64,000 bases of DNA, taken from assembly GCF_001270495.1 (NCBI RefSeq), contig NZ_LGUR01000117.1:372001-436000 (forward strand), read 5' to 3'. The notes under the pieces were generated by a model. The model was given only the letters and a program-made list of their open reading frames with translations. It was not told the DNA's origin and did not search any database. A program made the translations under genes and the position numbers. The stretch comes from Streptomyces viridochromogenes. GTDB lineage: Bacteria > Actinomycetota > Actinomycetes > Streptomycetales > Streptomycetaceae. Positions 1 to 9,213 of the stretch are shown here, in pieces; the first letter of the stretch is position 1, and the number at the start of each line of letters is the position of its first letter.

Positions 1-2
1 TC

Positions 3-716
3 GTGGTCCCCGCAGTGAAGGCCCTGGCCGCGCTGCTCCGGGGCGACTTCTCCGAGGCTGGCGAGTTTGCCAAGACGGCCATGAAGAACGCTGCCTCATG
101 GATCGTCAAGACGTTCACGGAGCTGCCGGAGAAGATCGGGAAGGCCCTCGAAGGTCTGCCTGGCGTCCTCAAGAACGTCGCCGTGACCGCTGGCACGGCC
201 TTCCTGAGAAGCCAAAAGACCATGATCGACAACTGCATCAAGGACCTGAAGGCCCTCCCCGAAAAGTGCCGTCAGGCAGCTATGGGCATGGGCAAGGTCC
301 TGCTGTCCGCTGGCCGCGACCTGATCCGAGGCTTCATCAGCGGCATCACCAGCATGTTCGGATCCGTCCGCAGCAAGCTGGGAGAGCTGACGTCGATGCT
401 GCCGGACTGGAAGGGCCCTGCGGCCCTGGACAAGCGCATCCTCACGCCCGCCGGCCGCAAGGTGATCGCTGGTTTCCAGCACGGCATTGCCGCCCAGGCG
501 CCCCAGTTGAGGCGTCAGCTCCAGGGCCTGACGGCGGACCTTCCCGGCATGGTCGCGGACGTGTCCCCCCGCGGCGTACTCAGCGCGGCGATGCGCAATG
601 ACCAGCGCGTCACGTTCGACGTGACCGGCGCGGACGAGGACATGAAGCGGCTCATCCGCCGCATCGTCAAGGACGACGGCCGAGGCGACGTGCAAACCGC
701 CTTCGGCCAGCGATAA
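3..716 (+). CDS. Phage tail tape measure protein, C-terminal part (partial)
   Basis: The frame is open from the left edge, so these 237 codons are only the C-terminal end of a longer gene. Tape measure proteins set tail length and line the tail tube. The visible part is helical and alanine-rich. It carries the stretch LPDWKGPAALDKRILTPAGR (about residues 130-149), a signature common at the C-terminus of Streptomyces phage tape measures, followed by an amphipathic tail ending in GDVQTAFGQR. It lies directly upstream of the minor tail protein with a 15-nt gap, the usual order in siphophages. The GTG at position 3 is merely the first in-frame valine in the window and not a credible start. Confidence 0.8.
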   Translation: MVPAVKALAALLRGDFSEAGEFAKTAMKNAASWIVKTFTELPEKIGKALEGLPGVLKNVAVTAGTAFLRSQKTMIDNCIKDLKALPEKCRQAAMGMGKVLLSAGRDLIRGFISGITSMFGSVRSKLGELTSMLPDWKGPAALDKRILTPAGRKVIAGFQHGIAAQAPQLRRQLQGLTADLPGMVADVSPRGVLSAAMRNDQRVTFDVTGADEDMKRLIRRIVKDDGRGDVQTAFGQR

Positions 717-731
717 GAGAGGGGGTCAGCG

Positions 732-3700
732 GTGGCATTCCCGCTGGACATCCGTACGGACATCTTCGTAGGCGGCACCTGGCAGAACATCAGCCCCGAC
801 GTCTACGTCCGGGACGTCAAGCAGATCGTTCGCGGCCTGCGCGACCAGGGTTCCACCGCTGACCCCTCCTCCCTCCGGCTCACGCTGGACAACCGACTGG
901 GCAAGTACACCCCCCGCAACGCCATGTCACCGCTGTTCGGGCTGATCGGACGGAACACCCCCATCCGCGTCAGCCTGCCCAGCGAGGATGACAACTACCT
1001 CCAGCTGGACGGCCGAGACGGCAACTACGCCGACACCCCGGACGCCGCGGCCCTGGACATCACGGGGGACCTGGACGTCCGTGCCGAGATCTCCCCCAAC
1101 TGGTACGGCTCCGACAACCAGTTGATCATTGGTAAGTGGGACCGCCCGACCCTTCAACAGAGCTGGATGTTTCAGGTCGTTGACGGCACCGTGAACTTCC
1201 GCTTCACCACGAACGGCGACGACTACGCGACCGCCCGCGCCTTCGCCCGCCCGCTCCCTGATCTCCCCGAGCGCGCTGCCATCCGCGCGACGCTGGACAT
1301 CGACAACGGCAACGGTGGCAACACGGTCACCTTCTACTGGGCCGAGACGCTCGATGGCCCCTGGACCCAGATAGGCGCCCCCGTCAGCAACTCCGACGGG
1401 ACCACGGCCCTGTTCAGCGGCAGCGCTCCTCTCCGGATCGGCATCACGGACCTGCGCAACGGCGTTCACCGCTCGCGACACCCGTTGAACGGACGCGGCT
1501 ACCGCTTCGAGGTCCGCAACGGGATCAACGGCACGGTCGTTGCCTCTCCTGACTTCCGCGCTGCCACCGATGGCGCCTCCTCCATCGTCGACCCACAAGG
1601 CCGAACCTGGACACTCCACGGCTCCGCCGAACTCCGGGACCGTGAGGACCGGTTCATGGGTGAAATTGCGTCGTGGCCAAACCGCTGGTCCGTTGACGAC
1701 GCCGACCGGTACGTCCCGATCACGGCTACCGGCATCATGCGCCGACTGGGACAAGGCGCGAAGGCCCTCGAATCAACCCTCCGCCGGCGCATCCCGTCGG
1801 GCAACCCCCTGGCCTACTGGCCCCTGGAGGAACAGCAGGACGCAACGCGGGCCTACTCCCCGATTCCCGGAGTCCTCCCGGCGTCGGTGTCCTCCGTCGA
1901 CTGGGCGTCCTTCGACACCTTGCCCTCGTCCGCCCCGCTGCCACGCCTGACTGGCATCTCCTCCTTGGTCGCTACGGTCCCCTCGGCCACCCCGGGACAG
2001 TGGCAAGTCGAGATGGTCTACAACGCCAACGACCTGATCCCCCTCACGGACTCAGAGGTCCTGAAGATCCACTCAGCCGACGGCACTGTCCGCCGCTGGG
2101 AGATCCTGTTGCGCAACGCGCGCGCGACCGTACGCGGGTACAACGCGGGCAACGTAAAGATCATTGAGCGGTTCATCAGCATCGGTGCCGACGTGTTCCA
2201 CGGCTGGGTGCGCCTTCGTGTGTTCGCCTTCGACAGCGGCGGCTCCTTCTCCTGGAACGTCGGCTGGCAAGACGTCGGAGGCAACGCTGGTGGCTACGGG
2301 AACACCGAGACAGGTACATGTGGCAGCGTCGCCAGCCTGTCCGCTGACTGGCCCGCGCTGACCGAAGGCTGGAGCGTCGGCCACATCTCAGTCCTGCGCG
2401 AAGCGGGCAGTGTCCTGTACGACGGATCCGATGACGCATACCGGGGCGAGACGGCCTGGGAGCGCATGCGCAGGCTCGCGACCGAGGAGGGCCTTTCGTT
2501 CACGCGGACCGCTGGCCGGCTGCCGGTTGAAGCCGTCGGGTACCAGCGCCGTAGCTCCCTGGTCGACCTGTTCGAGGCAGCTGCCGACGCTGACGGCGGA
2601 CTCCTCACGGAGGACATGCGACGGATCGGACTGCACTACCGCGACCGGTCCAGCCTCTACACCCAGGACCCCCGCATCACGTTGAGCTACGTTCAGCCTG
2701 GCCTGGGGCCTGACCTGGAACCTGTCGACGACGACAGCGGCGTCACGAACGACGTCACCGTCACACGCGACGGGGGTTCCTCCGCGCGCGCTGTCCTGGA
2801 GGACGGCCCCCTGTCGGTGGACAGTATCGGCAAGTACGACACGTCCAGGACGGTCAGCCTCTCCGACGATGAACAGGCTGAGCCTCACGCCTACTGGCGC
2901 TTGCATCTGGGCGCGTGGGACGGCGCCCGGTACCCGTCCGTCTCGCTCATGCTGCACAAGCCTGGCGCGCAGTGGCTTATCCCGCTGGTGATGCGCTTGC
3001 GCGAGGGCGACAAGATCAGGCTCACGGACCTCCCCGAGTGGGTCAGTCACGACGATGTGGAGTTGATCGTCATGGGGTGGACCGAGCGTCTCGACATGTA
3101 CCGCTGGGAACTGACGCTGAACTGCGCGCCAGCTGGCCCGTGGGACACGGCCGTGACCGACCATGCCGTCTACGGCAAGGCCAACACGGACGGCTCCGTC
3201 CTCGCGGCAGCCGCCACCGACACGGCCACCTCGCTACTGGTCCGCGTCACGGTCGGTCCCCAGTGGACTGAGGACCCAGTGTTCTTCCCGCTCCAGGTCC
3301 GTCTGGGCGGGGAGGTCGTCCAGGTCAACGCGATCGGTGCAGGCGTGTCCGACACGTTCACCCGCTCCCTGACCTCGTCCTGGGGCAGCACCGACACGGG
3401 TGAGGCCTGGACGAACACGTCCGGAGCCGTCAGCGACTACAGCGTGTCAGGCGGGCAGGGTCGTCACCTCCTCACCTCGCTGAGCGTCTCGCGTCGGTCG
3501 GCCTTCACCCAGCCGTACGCGGACGTGGACGTGCGCGCCGACATGGGCGCCTCCCAGGTCGCGACGGGCGGCAACATCATCGGCTCACTCATGGCCCGCG
3601 TGGTCGACGGCAACAACATGTACCTGGCGCGGATTGAGTACCGACCGTCCGGCGGTGCGTGGCTGGTAGTCCGGCGCAGGGTCAGCGGAGTGGAAACCAC

Positions 3701-4055
3701 GCTGGGGTCCGTCGTCCAGGTGGCCACCTCGTACTCCGCCGGCCAGATGTTCACGGTGCGGCTCCAGCTGGAGGGCACCACGCTCCGCGCCCGTGCATGG
3801 GCCGTCGGCTCCACGGAGCCTGGCACGTGGCAAGTCACCGCCACCGACGCATCGTTCGCCGCTGCCGGAACGTGTGGCTTCCGCTCGATCCTGGAGACGG
3901 GGAACACGAACGCGTCGCCGTCCGTGCTGTTCGACAACTTCAAGATCACCACTGACCAGCGCTTCACGGTCGTCCGTTCCGTTAACGGCGTCGTCAAGCC
4001 CCATGCTGCGGGCACGGTCCTTGGCCTGGCCTACCCAGCGCTCACCCCCCTGTAA
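732..4055 (+). CDS. Large minor tail protein (distal tail, baseplate)
   Basis: This 1107-residue protein begins with a distal-tail-like segment (FPLDIRTDIFVGGTWQNIS) typical of the gene after the tape measure in actinophages. Two or more beta-rich regions follow, around residues 90-230 and 860-1060. They resemble concanavalin/LamG-type sandwiches and may bind cell-surface polymers. The GTG start at 732 is preceded by GAGAGGGGG at a normal distance. No protease or lysozyme motif was recognised. The gene is followed after 9 nt by the beta-helix fibre gene, so the two are probably one operon and form the tip of the tail. Codon use matches the rest of the prophage. Confidence 0.75.
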   Translation: MAFPLDIRTDIFVGGTWQNISPDVYVRDVKQIVRGLRDQGSTADPSSLRLTLDNRLGKYTPRNAMSPLFGLIGRNTPIRVSLPSEDDNYLQLDGRDGNYADTPDAAALDITGDLDVRAEISPNWYGSDNQLIIGKWDRPTLQQSWMFQVVDGTVNFRFTTNGDDYATARAFARPLPDLPERAAIRATLDIDNGNGGNTVTFYWAETLDGPWTQIGAPVSNSDGTTALFSGSAPLRIGITDLRNGVHRSRHPLNGRGYRFEVRNGINGTVVASPDFRAATDGASSIVDPQGRTWTLHGSAELRDREDRFMGEIASWPNRWSVDDADRYVPITATGIMRRLGQGAKALESTLRRRIPSGNPLAYWPLEEQQDATRAYSPIPGVLPASVSSVDWASFDTLPSSAPLPRLTGISSLVATVPSATPGQWQVEMVYNANDLIPLTDSEVLKIHSADGTVRRWEILLRNARATVRGYNAGNVKIIERFISIGADVFHGWVRLRVFAFDSGGSFSWNVGWQDVGGNAGGYGNTETGTCGSVASLSADWPALTEGWSVGHISVLREAGSVLYDGSDDAYRGETAWERMRRLATEEGLSFTRTAGRLPVEAVGYQRRSSLVDLFEAAADADGGLLTEDMRRIGLHYRDRSSLYTQDPRITLSYVQPGLGPDLEPVDDDSGVTNDVTVTRDGGSSARAVLEDGPLSVDSIGKYDTSRTVSLSDDEQAEPHAYWRLHLGAWDGARYPSVSLMLHKPGAQWLIPLVMRLREGDKIRLTDLPEWVSHDDVELIVMGWTERLDMYRWELTLNCAPAGPWDTAVTDHAVYGKANTDGSVLAAAATDTATSLLVRVTVGPQWTEDPVFFPLQVRLGGEVVQVNAIGAGVSDTFTRSLTSSWGSTDTGEAWTNTSGAVSDYSVSGGQGRHLLTSLSVSRRSAFTQPYADVDVRADMGASQVATGGNIIGSLMARVVDGNNMYLARIEYRPSGGAWLVVRRRVSGVETTLGSVVQVATSYSAGQMFTVRLQLEGTTLRARAWAVGSTEPGTWQVTATDASFAAAGTCGFRSILETGNTNASPSVLFDNFKITTDQRFTVVRSVNGVVKPHAAGTVLGLAYPALTPL

Positions 4056-4064
4056 GGAGATCCC

Positions 4065-5717
4065 TTGTCCACTCCTGTCGACATGTGGCGCCCCGGAATG
4101 GACCTCACGGGCGGTCGCCTTCAGTACATGCTGGAGCGGCTGAATACCAGCTCCACCGTGAACGTCGAGACCTTCGGCGCCGTAGGCGACGGGACGACCG
4201 ACGACACTGCCGCGATCCAGGCCGCCCTTGATCTCGCCCACGATTCCGGGGGCGGCCTGGTCCAGTTCACACCTGGCAAGACGTACGCCGTGTCCACGTT
4301 CTTGGTCGTTTACGACTTCACCACCATCTACGCGTACGGCGCGACGATCAAGGCCATCGGCAACTCCGGCTTGCTCCGGAACTTCCTGGACACCGAGACC
4401 TTCAGCGTCTACGGCGGGCACTCCCACATCCAGGTCCTGGGCGGTGTCTGGGACGGCAACGCCTTCAACGGCACGACCGGCAGCGTCACGTCCATGACCA
4501 ACATCATGAACTTCGTGCACTGCCAGGACATCACCGTCCGGGACGCCACGCTGACCAACGTGTCCAGCGGACATGCCATGGAGTTCAACTCCACTGACGG
4601 CGCGAAGGCCCTGAACTGTCGCTTCCTGGGCTACGAGGACAACACCGTTGACAGCTCACGCCAGTACAGCGAAGCGGTACAGATAGACATCGCCGTGTCC
4701 GGCTCCTCGTCCATCGGCGCCTTCGACAACACGCCCAGCAAGAACATCCTGGTGGATGGTTGCTACTTCAGCGACTCGTCCCGCTGCGGCTTCTTCGGTC
4801 GCGCTGTCGGCAGCCACACGCTCGCGGGCGGCCAGTACTACTACGGTATCCAGGTCGTGAACAACCGCGTGGAGGGCACTCTTCAGGAGGGCATCCGGGG
4901 GTACGGGTGGCGCCGTGCGCTGATCGCCAACAACATCATCAACAACACGGGCTTCAGCGGCATTGCCGTGACGCACCCGAACCCCGCCAGCGCCGGCTAC
5001 TCCCCGAACAGCCGAAACATCTCGATCACGGGCAACACGATCGAGCGACCGGCCACGGACTCCGGCATCCGCGTCCTGGGCTACTCCGGCGCGACGATCG
5101 ACCAGGTGGCCATCTCGGGTAACTCGATCCTGGGCAACGCCGCTGACTCCGCGAACGGGATCCAGGTCGAATACTGCTCACGCCCCAACGTGAACGGCAA
5201 CACGATCTCTTCCGTCGGGTCGACCGGCATCTACAACAACCAGTCCGACGGTGGGTCCATCAACGGCAACACCCTTCGGAGCGGGGCCACGACTGGTATC
5301 AACATCAACAACAGCACTGGCACCACGATCAGCGGCAACAACGTCGACACTTGCGGAACGCACTGCATTGTGGTCAGCGGCTCGAATGACTTCCTGATCA
5401 CGGGCAACCGCACGACCAACGCAGGGAACGGCGCGGCAGCCTCCGCGAACAACGCCGGCATCCGCCTGAGCACTGGCGCCACCGATGGCATGGTGACGAA
5501 CAACCGCATCATCAAGGGCTCCACGATCAAGGGCATTTCCGTCATTGACGGAGTCAGCGGGAACACGATCGCCAACAACGACCTGACGGGTAACTCCTGG
5601 TCGGCGACCAACAGCGCGGCCAGCGGAACCGTTGCCGCCTTCTCAGTCGGTACGTCCACGGTCACGTACGGGTTCGGCGGTGGCGTGTCGAACCCTGGCG
5701 ACAACCTGGTGTCCTGA
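4065..5717 (+). CDS. Tail fibre with pectate-lyase-like parallel beta-helix
   Basis: The protein has 550 residues. After a short N-terminal attachment segment comes FGAVGDGTTDDTAAIQAAL (about residues 31-49), the hallmark opening of pectate-lyase/glycosyl-hydrolase-28-like beta-helix tail proteins. It is followed by many turns carrying repeated GN-I/T-I rungs (SGNSILGN, NGNTIS, SGNNVD). Such fibres recognise or depolymerise surface polysaccharide. The TTG start at 4065 is supported by AAGGAG 6 nt upstream; no better ATG lies nearby. It sits between the minor tail gene and the lysis genes. Specificity cannot be told from the sequence, and no catalytic residues were assigned. Confidence 0.83.
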   Translation: MSTPVDMWRPGMDLTGGRLQYMLERLNTSSTVNVETFGAVGDGTTDDTAAIQAALDLAHDSGGGLVQFTPGKTYAVSTFLVVYDFTTIYAYGATIKAIGNSGLLRNFLDTETFSVYGGHSHIQVLGGVWDGNAFNGTTGSVTSMTNIMNFVHCQDITVRDATLTNVSSGHAMEFNSTDGAKALNCRFLGYEDNTVDSSRQYSEAVQIDIAVSGSSSIGAFDNTPSKNILVDGCYFSDSSRCGFFGRAVGSHTLAGGQYYYGIQVVNNRVEGTLQEGIRGYGWRRALIANNIINNTGFSGIAVTHPNPASAGYSPNSRNISITGNTIERPATDSGIRVLGYSGATIDQVAISGNSILGNAADSANGIQVEYCSRPNVNGNTISSVGSTGIYNNQSDGGSINGNTLRSGATTGININNSTGTTISGNNVDTCGTHCIVVSGSNDFLITGNRTTNAGNGAAASANNAGIRLSTGATDGMVTNNRIIKGSTIKGISVIDGVSGNTIANNDLTGNSWSATNSAASGTVAAFSVGTSTVTYGFGGGVSNPGDNLVS

Positions 5718-5747
5718 CCCCCCGCTCTCTCCTCCCCATTCGTTAAC

Positions 5748-5783
5748 GGCCCCTGGGCGCTGGCTTCGTGCTGCCCGGGGGCC
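5748..5783 (+). terminator. Hairpin after the tail genes
   Basis: An 11-bp stem (GGCCCCTGGGC, loop of 14 nt, GCCCGGGGGCC, one G-T wobble) follows the tail fibre gene and precedes the endolysin. No T-tract follows, so it may be an attenuator or RNA-stabilising hairpin rather than a full terminator. One of the prophage GTTAAC sites abuts its left arm. Confidence 0.5.
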
Positions 5784-5804
5784 GCCCCCTGGAAGGACTC
5801 ACGC

Positions 5805-6776
5805 ATGTCCACCACCCCCATGACTCCGTCCCAGCTCCTGGCCAATCTCACCGAGTGGGGCGTCAAGTTCGAGGAGTACCGGTCCTGGCGGACCCACAAC
5901 CGGGACAGCGCCACGGGCAAGTCCTTCGGTCCGGTATCCGGCTTCATGGTCCACCACACTGGGTCCGACGCGAGCGACCAGCGCGCGCTCCTGTACAACG
6001 GCGTGGCCGGTCTGCCTGGCCCCCTCTGTCACTTCGGCCTGGCCCAGGACGGCACGGTCCACCTGATCGGCTGGGGTCGGACCAACCATGCGGGACTGGG
6101 AGACCCTGACGTCCTGCGCGCTGTCGTTAACGAGTCGTACGACCAGTACCCGCCCGTGGACAACCAGTCCACCGTGGACGGCAACGATTGCTTCTACGGC
6201 GTAGAGATCTGGTACAGCGGCGGCCACAAGATGACGGACGCTCAGTACGCCACCCTTCGCCGGCTGGCCGCTGCGGTCTGCGACTACCACGGTTGGTCCG
6301 CGAAGTCGGTCATCGGACACGGCGAGTGGGGTTCGCCGGGCAAGTGGGACCCCGGCATGTCCGCCGGTCGCATGATGGACATGGCCGCTGTCCGCGCCGA
6401 CGTCCAGTCCACCCTGGACAGCAAGGTGGCCACGCCGTCCAAGCCCACCACTCCGACCAAGCCCGCCCCGAAGCCGACCACTCCGGCGAAGCCGGTCGTT
6501 GACCTCTCGAAGGTGGAGAGTGCGGCCAGGACCAACCCGCCCATGGCTGGCCGGACGGTGACCTACTCCGGCGTGAAGACGCTGAAGGCCGCACTCATCC
6601 GCGAGGGCCTCCTTGCCAGCTCAGACACGGACGGCCACTACGGACAGCGCGTGGTCAAGGCGTACGCGGCATGGCAGCGCAAGTGTGGGTACTCCGGCGC
6701 CGCGGCGGACGGTGTCCCCGGCTGGACCAGCCTCCGGAAGCTGGCCGCGAAGCGCGGCTTCACCGTCGTCCGATGA
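5805..6776 (+). CDS. Endolysin: N-acetylmuramoyl-L-alanine amidase with peptidoglycan-binding tail
   Basis: This 323-residue lysis enzyme should cleave the bond between muramic acid and the stem peptide. An Amidase_2-type domain spans about residues 25-190. It has the zinc-ligand region MVHHTGS (His50-His51) and the GHGEWGSPGKWDPG block (residues 169-183) with the second zinc histidine and catalytic lysine region. A Thr/Pro/Lys-rich linker (about 205-230) leads to a C-terminal peptidoglycan-binding-like domain (245-323). No signal peptide is present, so release depends on a holin; two membrane-protein genes follow directly. The ATG at 5805 has GGAAGGA upstream. Its stop overlaps the next start (ATGA), indicating translational coupling. 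Confidence 0.9.
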   Translation: MSTTPMTPSQLLANLTEWGVKFEEYRSWRTHNRDSATGKSFGPVSGFMVHHTGSDASDQRALLYNGVAGLPGPLCHFGLAQDGTVHLIGWGRTNHAGLGDPDVLRAVVNESYDQYPPVDNQSTVDGNDCFYGVEIWYSGGHKMTDAQYATLRRLAAAVCDYHGWSAKSVIGHGEWGSPGKWDPGMSAGRMMDMAAVRADVQSTLDSKVATPSKPTTPTKPAPKPTTPAKPVVDLSKVESAARTNPPMAGRTVTYSGVKTLKAALIREGLLASSDTDGHYGQRVVKAYAAWQRKCGYSGAAADGVPGWTSLRKLAAKRGFTVVR

Positions 6777-7033
6777 ACGGACAGGGACCGGACGGCCAGG
6801 ACAACGACGTGGGGACGGTGACCATCGGCGCCCGCGAGATCTATGACCAACTGGTGGCCATGCGGGAGGAGGTCCGGACATCGACCCAGAGCCTGGCCAC
6901 CATGACCGACCGCCTGGCCGATCACGAGGACAGGATTCGTGCCGTGGAGCGATGGAAGTACTCCGTCCCCACGGCCCTTGTGACCGCTGTCCTATCAGCG
7001 GCCACGACCATCTACACGAAGCTGGGAGGCTGA
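6773..7033 (+). CDS. Holin-like small membrane protein with coiled coil
   Basis: This 86-residue protein starts with an ATG overlapping the endolysin stop codon. Residues 20-58 form a probable coiled coil rich in Glu/Arg/Thr heptads (IYDQLVAMREEVRTSTQSLA). A single C-terminal transmembrane segment follows (about residues 63-82, VPTALVTAVLSAATTIYTKL). This layout matches the XhlA/holin-type proteins next to actinophage endolysins. Position and coupling imply that it takes part in host lysis. Whether it is the holin itself or its partner with the next gene cannot be decided from sequence. Confidence 0.7.
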   Translation: MNGQGPDGQDNDVGTVTIGAREIYDQLVAMREEVRTSTQSLATMTDRLADHEDRIRAVERWKYSVPTALVTAVLSAATTIYTKLGG

Positions 7034-7036
7034 CGT

Positions 7037-7192
7037 ATGGAGAAGCTGAACAAGGCCCTCGCGTGGGCGCGCGAGAACAAGCGCGTGGCCCTGGCCGGCG
7101 CCGCGGTAGTGGCTGGCGTCGTGGCGCACTACGTGCCGGGGCTCCCGAAGGAGGCGATCGTCAACGCTGTCGCCGTCCTCCTCGGGGTCTGA
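7037..7192 (+). CDS. Very small membrane protein, probable second holin
   Basis: A 51-codon gene opens with ATG at 7037, 3 nt after the preceding stop. It encodes a basic amphipathic start (MEKLNKALAWARENKR), a hydrophobic segment VALAGAAVVAGVVAHYV, and a second hydrophobic stretch at the C-terminus (IVNAVAVLLGV). It lies last in the lysis cassette, just before the first early-promoter box. Small two-segment membrane proteins at this position usually act as holins. The evidence is context and hydropathy only. Confidence 0.65.
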   Translation: MEKLNKALAWARENKRVALAGAAVVAGVVAHYVPGLPKEAIVNAVAVLLGV

Positions 7193-7195
7193 TCC

Positions 7196-7226
7196 GGGGG
7201 ACGTCCTCTCCGGCCTGGTGGTAACG
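7196..7226 (+). promoter_or_regulatory. Early-promoter-like conserved box, copy 1
   Basis: GGGGGACGTCCTCTCCGG (7196-7213) followed by GGTGGTAAC is one of eight intergenic copies of the same box in the prophage. It begins 53 nt before the start codon of the nucleotide kinase gene. Four copies keep a 53-61 nt distance to the next start, as expected of a promoter. The sequence does not resemble sigma70 -35/-10 elements. In phiC31 the early genes are known to use conserved phage-specific promoters; equating these boxes with them is an inference. Confidence 0.6.
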
Positions 7227-7248
7227 GACCACTACCCGGGGAGGACCC

Positions 7249-7800
7249 TTGAAGGACATTGCGCTGACCGGCCTGTCCCGCGCCGGTAAGGACTCGGTCG
7301 CGGCCAGGCTGGTGGAGGCCCACGGATACGTTCGCGTCGCCTTCGCTGACAAGCTGAAGGAGGCCGCGCTGAAGGCTGACCCCCTGATCCCGCACATGCA
7401 AGGAGACAGGCAGCTGACCACGCGCCTGTCCGAAGTCGTCCGGCTGGTCGGCTGGGAGTATGCCAAGGATGATCTTCCGGAGGTCCGCCGATTCCTTCAG
7501 GACTACGGCCAGACGATCCGCGAGATTGAGCCCCAGTTCTGGATCAGGGCCGCAGGGTTCGCCGTCCGGGCAGCGCACGCCGCTGGCAAGCCGGTCGTCG
7601 TGACGGACGTCCGGTACCAGAACGAAGCCGACTTCCTGACCGTGAACGGCTTCCGTCTGGTCCGCGTCGAACGTCCGGGCCAGACCCCGGGCCAGCACCG
7701 CAGCGAACGGGAAATGCTGGACTACCCGGCGGACCGCACCATCACTAACGGTGGCTCGCTGGAGGCACTGGCCGCGCTGGCCGACACGCTGGTTGTGTGA
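7249..7800 (+). CDS. Deoxynucleoside monophosphate kinase
   Basis: The 183-residue P-loop protein has a Walker A variant GLSRAGKDSVA (about residues 6-16), FADKLKEAA following it, and a VVVTDVRYQNEADFL strand-loop (about 115-129). These features match phage dNMP kinases that convert dNMPs to dNDPs for replication. The TTG start at 7249 is preceded by GGGGAGGACCC, a strong ribosome-binding site. The gene stands alone between an early-promoter box and a strong terminator, so it appears to be its own transcription unit. Confidence 0.8.
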   Translation: MKDIALTGLSRAGKDSVAARLVEAHGYVRVAFADKLKEAALKADPLIPHMQGDRQLTTRLSEVVRLVGWEYAKDDLPEVRRFLQDYGQTIREIEPQFWIRAAGFAVRAAHAAGKPVVVTDVRYQNEADFLTVNGFRLVRVERPGQTPGQHRSEREMLDYPADRTITNGGSLEALAALADTLVV

Positions 7801-7805
7801 CTGAA

Positions 7806-7833
7806 AAGGGGTCCCTTCGGGGGCCCCTTCTTC
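7806..7833 (+). terminator. Rho-independent terminator
   Basis: GGGGTCCC, a TTCG tetraloop and GGGGCCCC (7808-7827) form an 8-bp stem, extended by A-T pairs and followed by TTCTTCGTT. It lies directly after the nucleotide kinase stop codon. Confidence 0.85.
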
Positions 7834-7908
7834 GTTGTCAGGCGCCCTCATTGGGGCGGCTACGCTACTCTGGAAACTCCGCCAGTTGATCAAGGGAGAG
7901 TGACCATC

Positions 7909-8856
7909 ATGGCGAGGACCACGAAGAAGCAAGAGGCCGCAGACCTGATCGAGAGGGTTAACGACCTCCTGGAGGCAGGCTCCTTCCTGGAGGCGTACGC
8001 CGCGCGCCCGACCGTGGAGACGGCCATTCAGGCGTGCCGGCCCCAGGACCGTGCCGCGCTGACCAAGGACCTGGAGCACGCCTACGAGACGCACCCAGAG
8101 CCAAAGGAGCCGGAGGCGCCCACAGAGCTAGCCATTCGCTCCTGGCACGACGTAGAGGGCGTGGACGCTGTCGTTAACGACGGTGTCAAGCAAGTGCGCA
8201 AGGCCGTCAACGCGGGCCTGAAGACTGCCGACATGGCCAGGCAAATTGCCGAGACGCTGTTGGACGCGCGCCTGAAGATGCGGACCGTTGACGATCTCCC
8301 GGACATCGTCGCGGACCGGAAGTATACGAAGGACATCGCACGGGACCTGTTCCTGGAGGCCCGCAAGGGCGTGACGGAGGAGGACGTTCACCGCTGGGCC
8401 ACGCACAAGTCCCTGGCGAAGGCGGTCCGAAACCGCATGTCGGACGTCGTCGTGGAGTACCTCCGTGGCCTGGACGACAACCCTGACGCGTTCCCCGCCA
8501 TGGACAGGGCACGCAAGGAGTTCCCGAAGCTGTCAGCCACCGAGGCTGTTTACGCGCTGTACGAGAAGGCGGGGACCACGCTCCCCCGCAAGGGACGTAC
8601 AGAGCTGGCCCGTGACGACGCTCGCCGGAAGGCTGAACTCCTCCGCCAGCTGGAGGCCGGCACCTATCAGGAGGAGGACGAGGAGCAGGACGGCGAGGAG
8701 CTGGCGAAGGACATTGCCGCCCTGGAGCGCGTGGAACGCGGGTTCTTGATCGCCACGGAGCGCGCTGCCAGCCTGACCCCCGAGGCTCGCGGCCAGCTGA
8801 AGGCACGCCTCAATGAGATGATCACGAAGTTGGCCGCTGCGGCGGCTGGCTTGTAG
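7909..8856 (+). CDS. Phage protein of unknown function, helical
   Basis: The 315-residue product is mostly alpha-helical and charged, with a highly acidic segment near residues 252-265 (EEDEEQDGEELAKD). No catalytic or DNA-binding motif was recognised. The ATG at 7909 is preferred over the upstream GTG at 7900 because AAGGGAGAG then sits at normal spacing. Two GTTAAC sites lie inside the coding sequence (7957 and 8173), both read as Val-Asn. The leader contains CGCCC-TCATTG-GGGCG, a hairpin similar to one in the leader of the gene at 23,092. Position at the start of the early region suggests an early role; function is not inferred. Confidence 0.6.
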   Translation: MARTTKKQEAADLIERVNDLLEAGSFLEAYAARPTVETAIQACRPQDRAALTKDLEHAYETHPEPKEPEAPTELAIRSWHDVEGVDAVVNDGVKQVRKAVNAGLKTADMARQIAETLLDARLKMRTVDDLPDIVADRKYTKDIARDLFLEARKGVTEEDVHRWATHKSLAKAVRNRMSDVVVEYLRGLDDNPDAFPAMDRARKEFPKLSATEAVYALYEKAGTTLPRKGRTELARDDARRKAELLRQLEAGTYQEEDEEQDGEELAKDIAALERVERGFLIATERAASLTPEARGQLKARLNEMITKLAAAAAGL

Positions 8857-8865
8857 GGCGGGGCC

Positions 8866-9129
8866 ATGGCTGAGCAGATCATTCGACAGCCGGACGGACG
8901 GCTGGCCGTCTTCTCCTCCGTCTCTGACTCCTTCGTCCTCCTGGACGCGACGCCGGACGAGGTCGTGGAGTGGCGGGCGACGGAGGCAGCGGAGGCCGCG
9001 CGCCGGAACACCAGGGCGGAGCTGGCGCGCGTGCTGGACGATGCCAACGACCGGCCGTACCGACAGTTCACGCTGACCTGGGAGGAGGCGTCCAGGCGTC
9101 ACGCGCTGGCGGACGATGACGAGACGTAG
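8866..9129 (+). CDS. Small phage protein, unknown
   Basis: This 87-residue acidic protein starts with ATG at 8866, 9 nt after the previous stop, with GGGCGGGG as ribosome-binding site. The N-terminal half contains short beta strands (GRLAVFSSVSDSFVLLDAT) and the C-terminal half is helical. No domain was recognised. It is the last gene before a terminator, so it is probably cotranscribed with the 315-residue gene upstream. Confidence 0.55.
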   Translation: MAEQIIRQPDGRLAVFSSVSDSFVLLDATPDEVVEWRATEAAEAARRNTRAELARVLDDANDRPYRQFTLTWEEASRRHALADDDET

Positions 9130-9154
9130 CCTCCGACGCGCACAGACGATGGGT

Positions 9155-9190
9155 CGGCCCCCGGCGCGGGGTCGGCCCTTGTTGTTTCAG
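9155..9190 (+). terminator. Terminator-like hairpin followed by T-rich DNA
   Basis: CGGCCCC, a 6-nt loop and GGGGTCG (9155-9174, one G-T pair) are followed by GCCCTTGTTGTTTC. The hairpin is built from the GGTCGGCCC/GGGGTCGGCC repeat found in other prophage spacers. The next 90 bases are strikingly A+T-rich (see 9214-9275). Confidence 0.6.
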
Positions 9191-9213
9191 CGGAAGGAGG
9201 GGCGGGGCGCCTC

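Noticed and set aside
7835-7871. Sigma70 promoter (TTGTCA, TACGCT) before the 315-residue gene
   Set aside because: The spacer would be 20 nt or more and contains a hairpin; the match is too weak to list.
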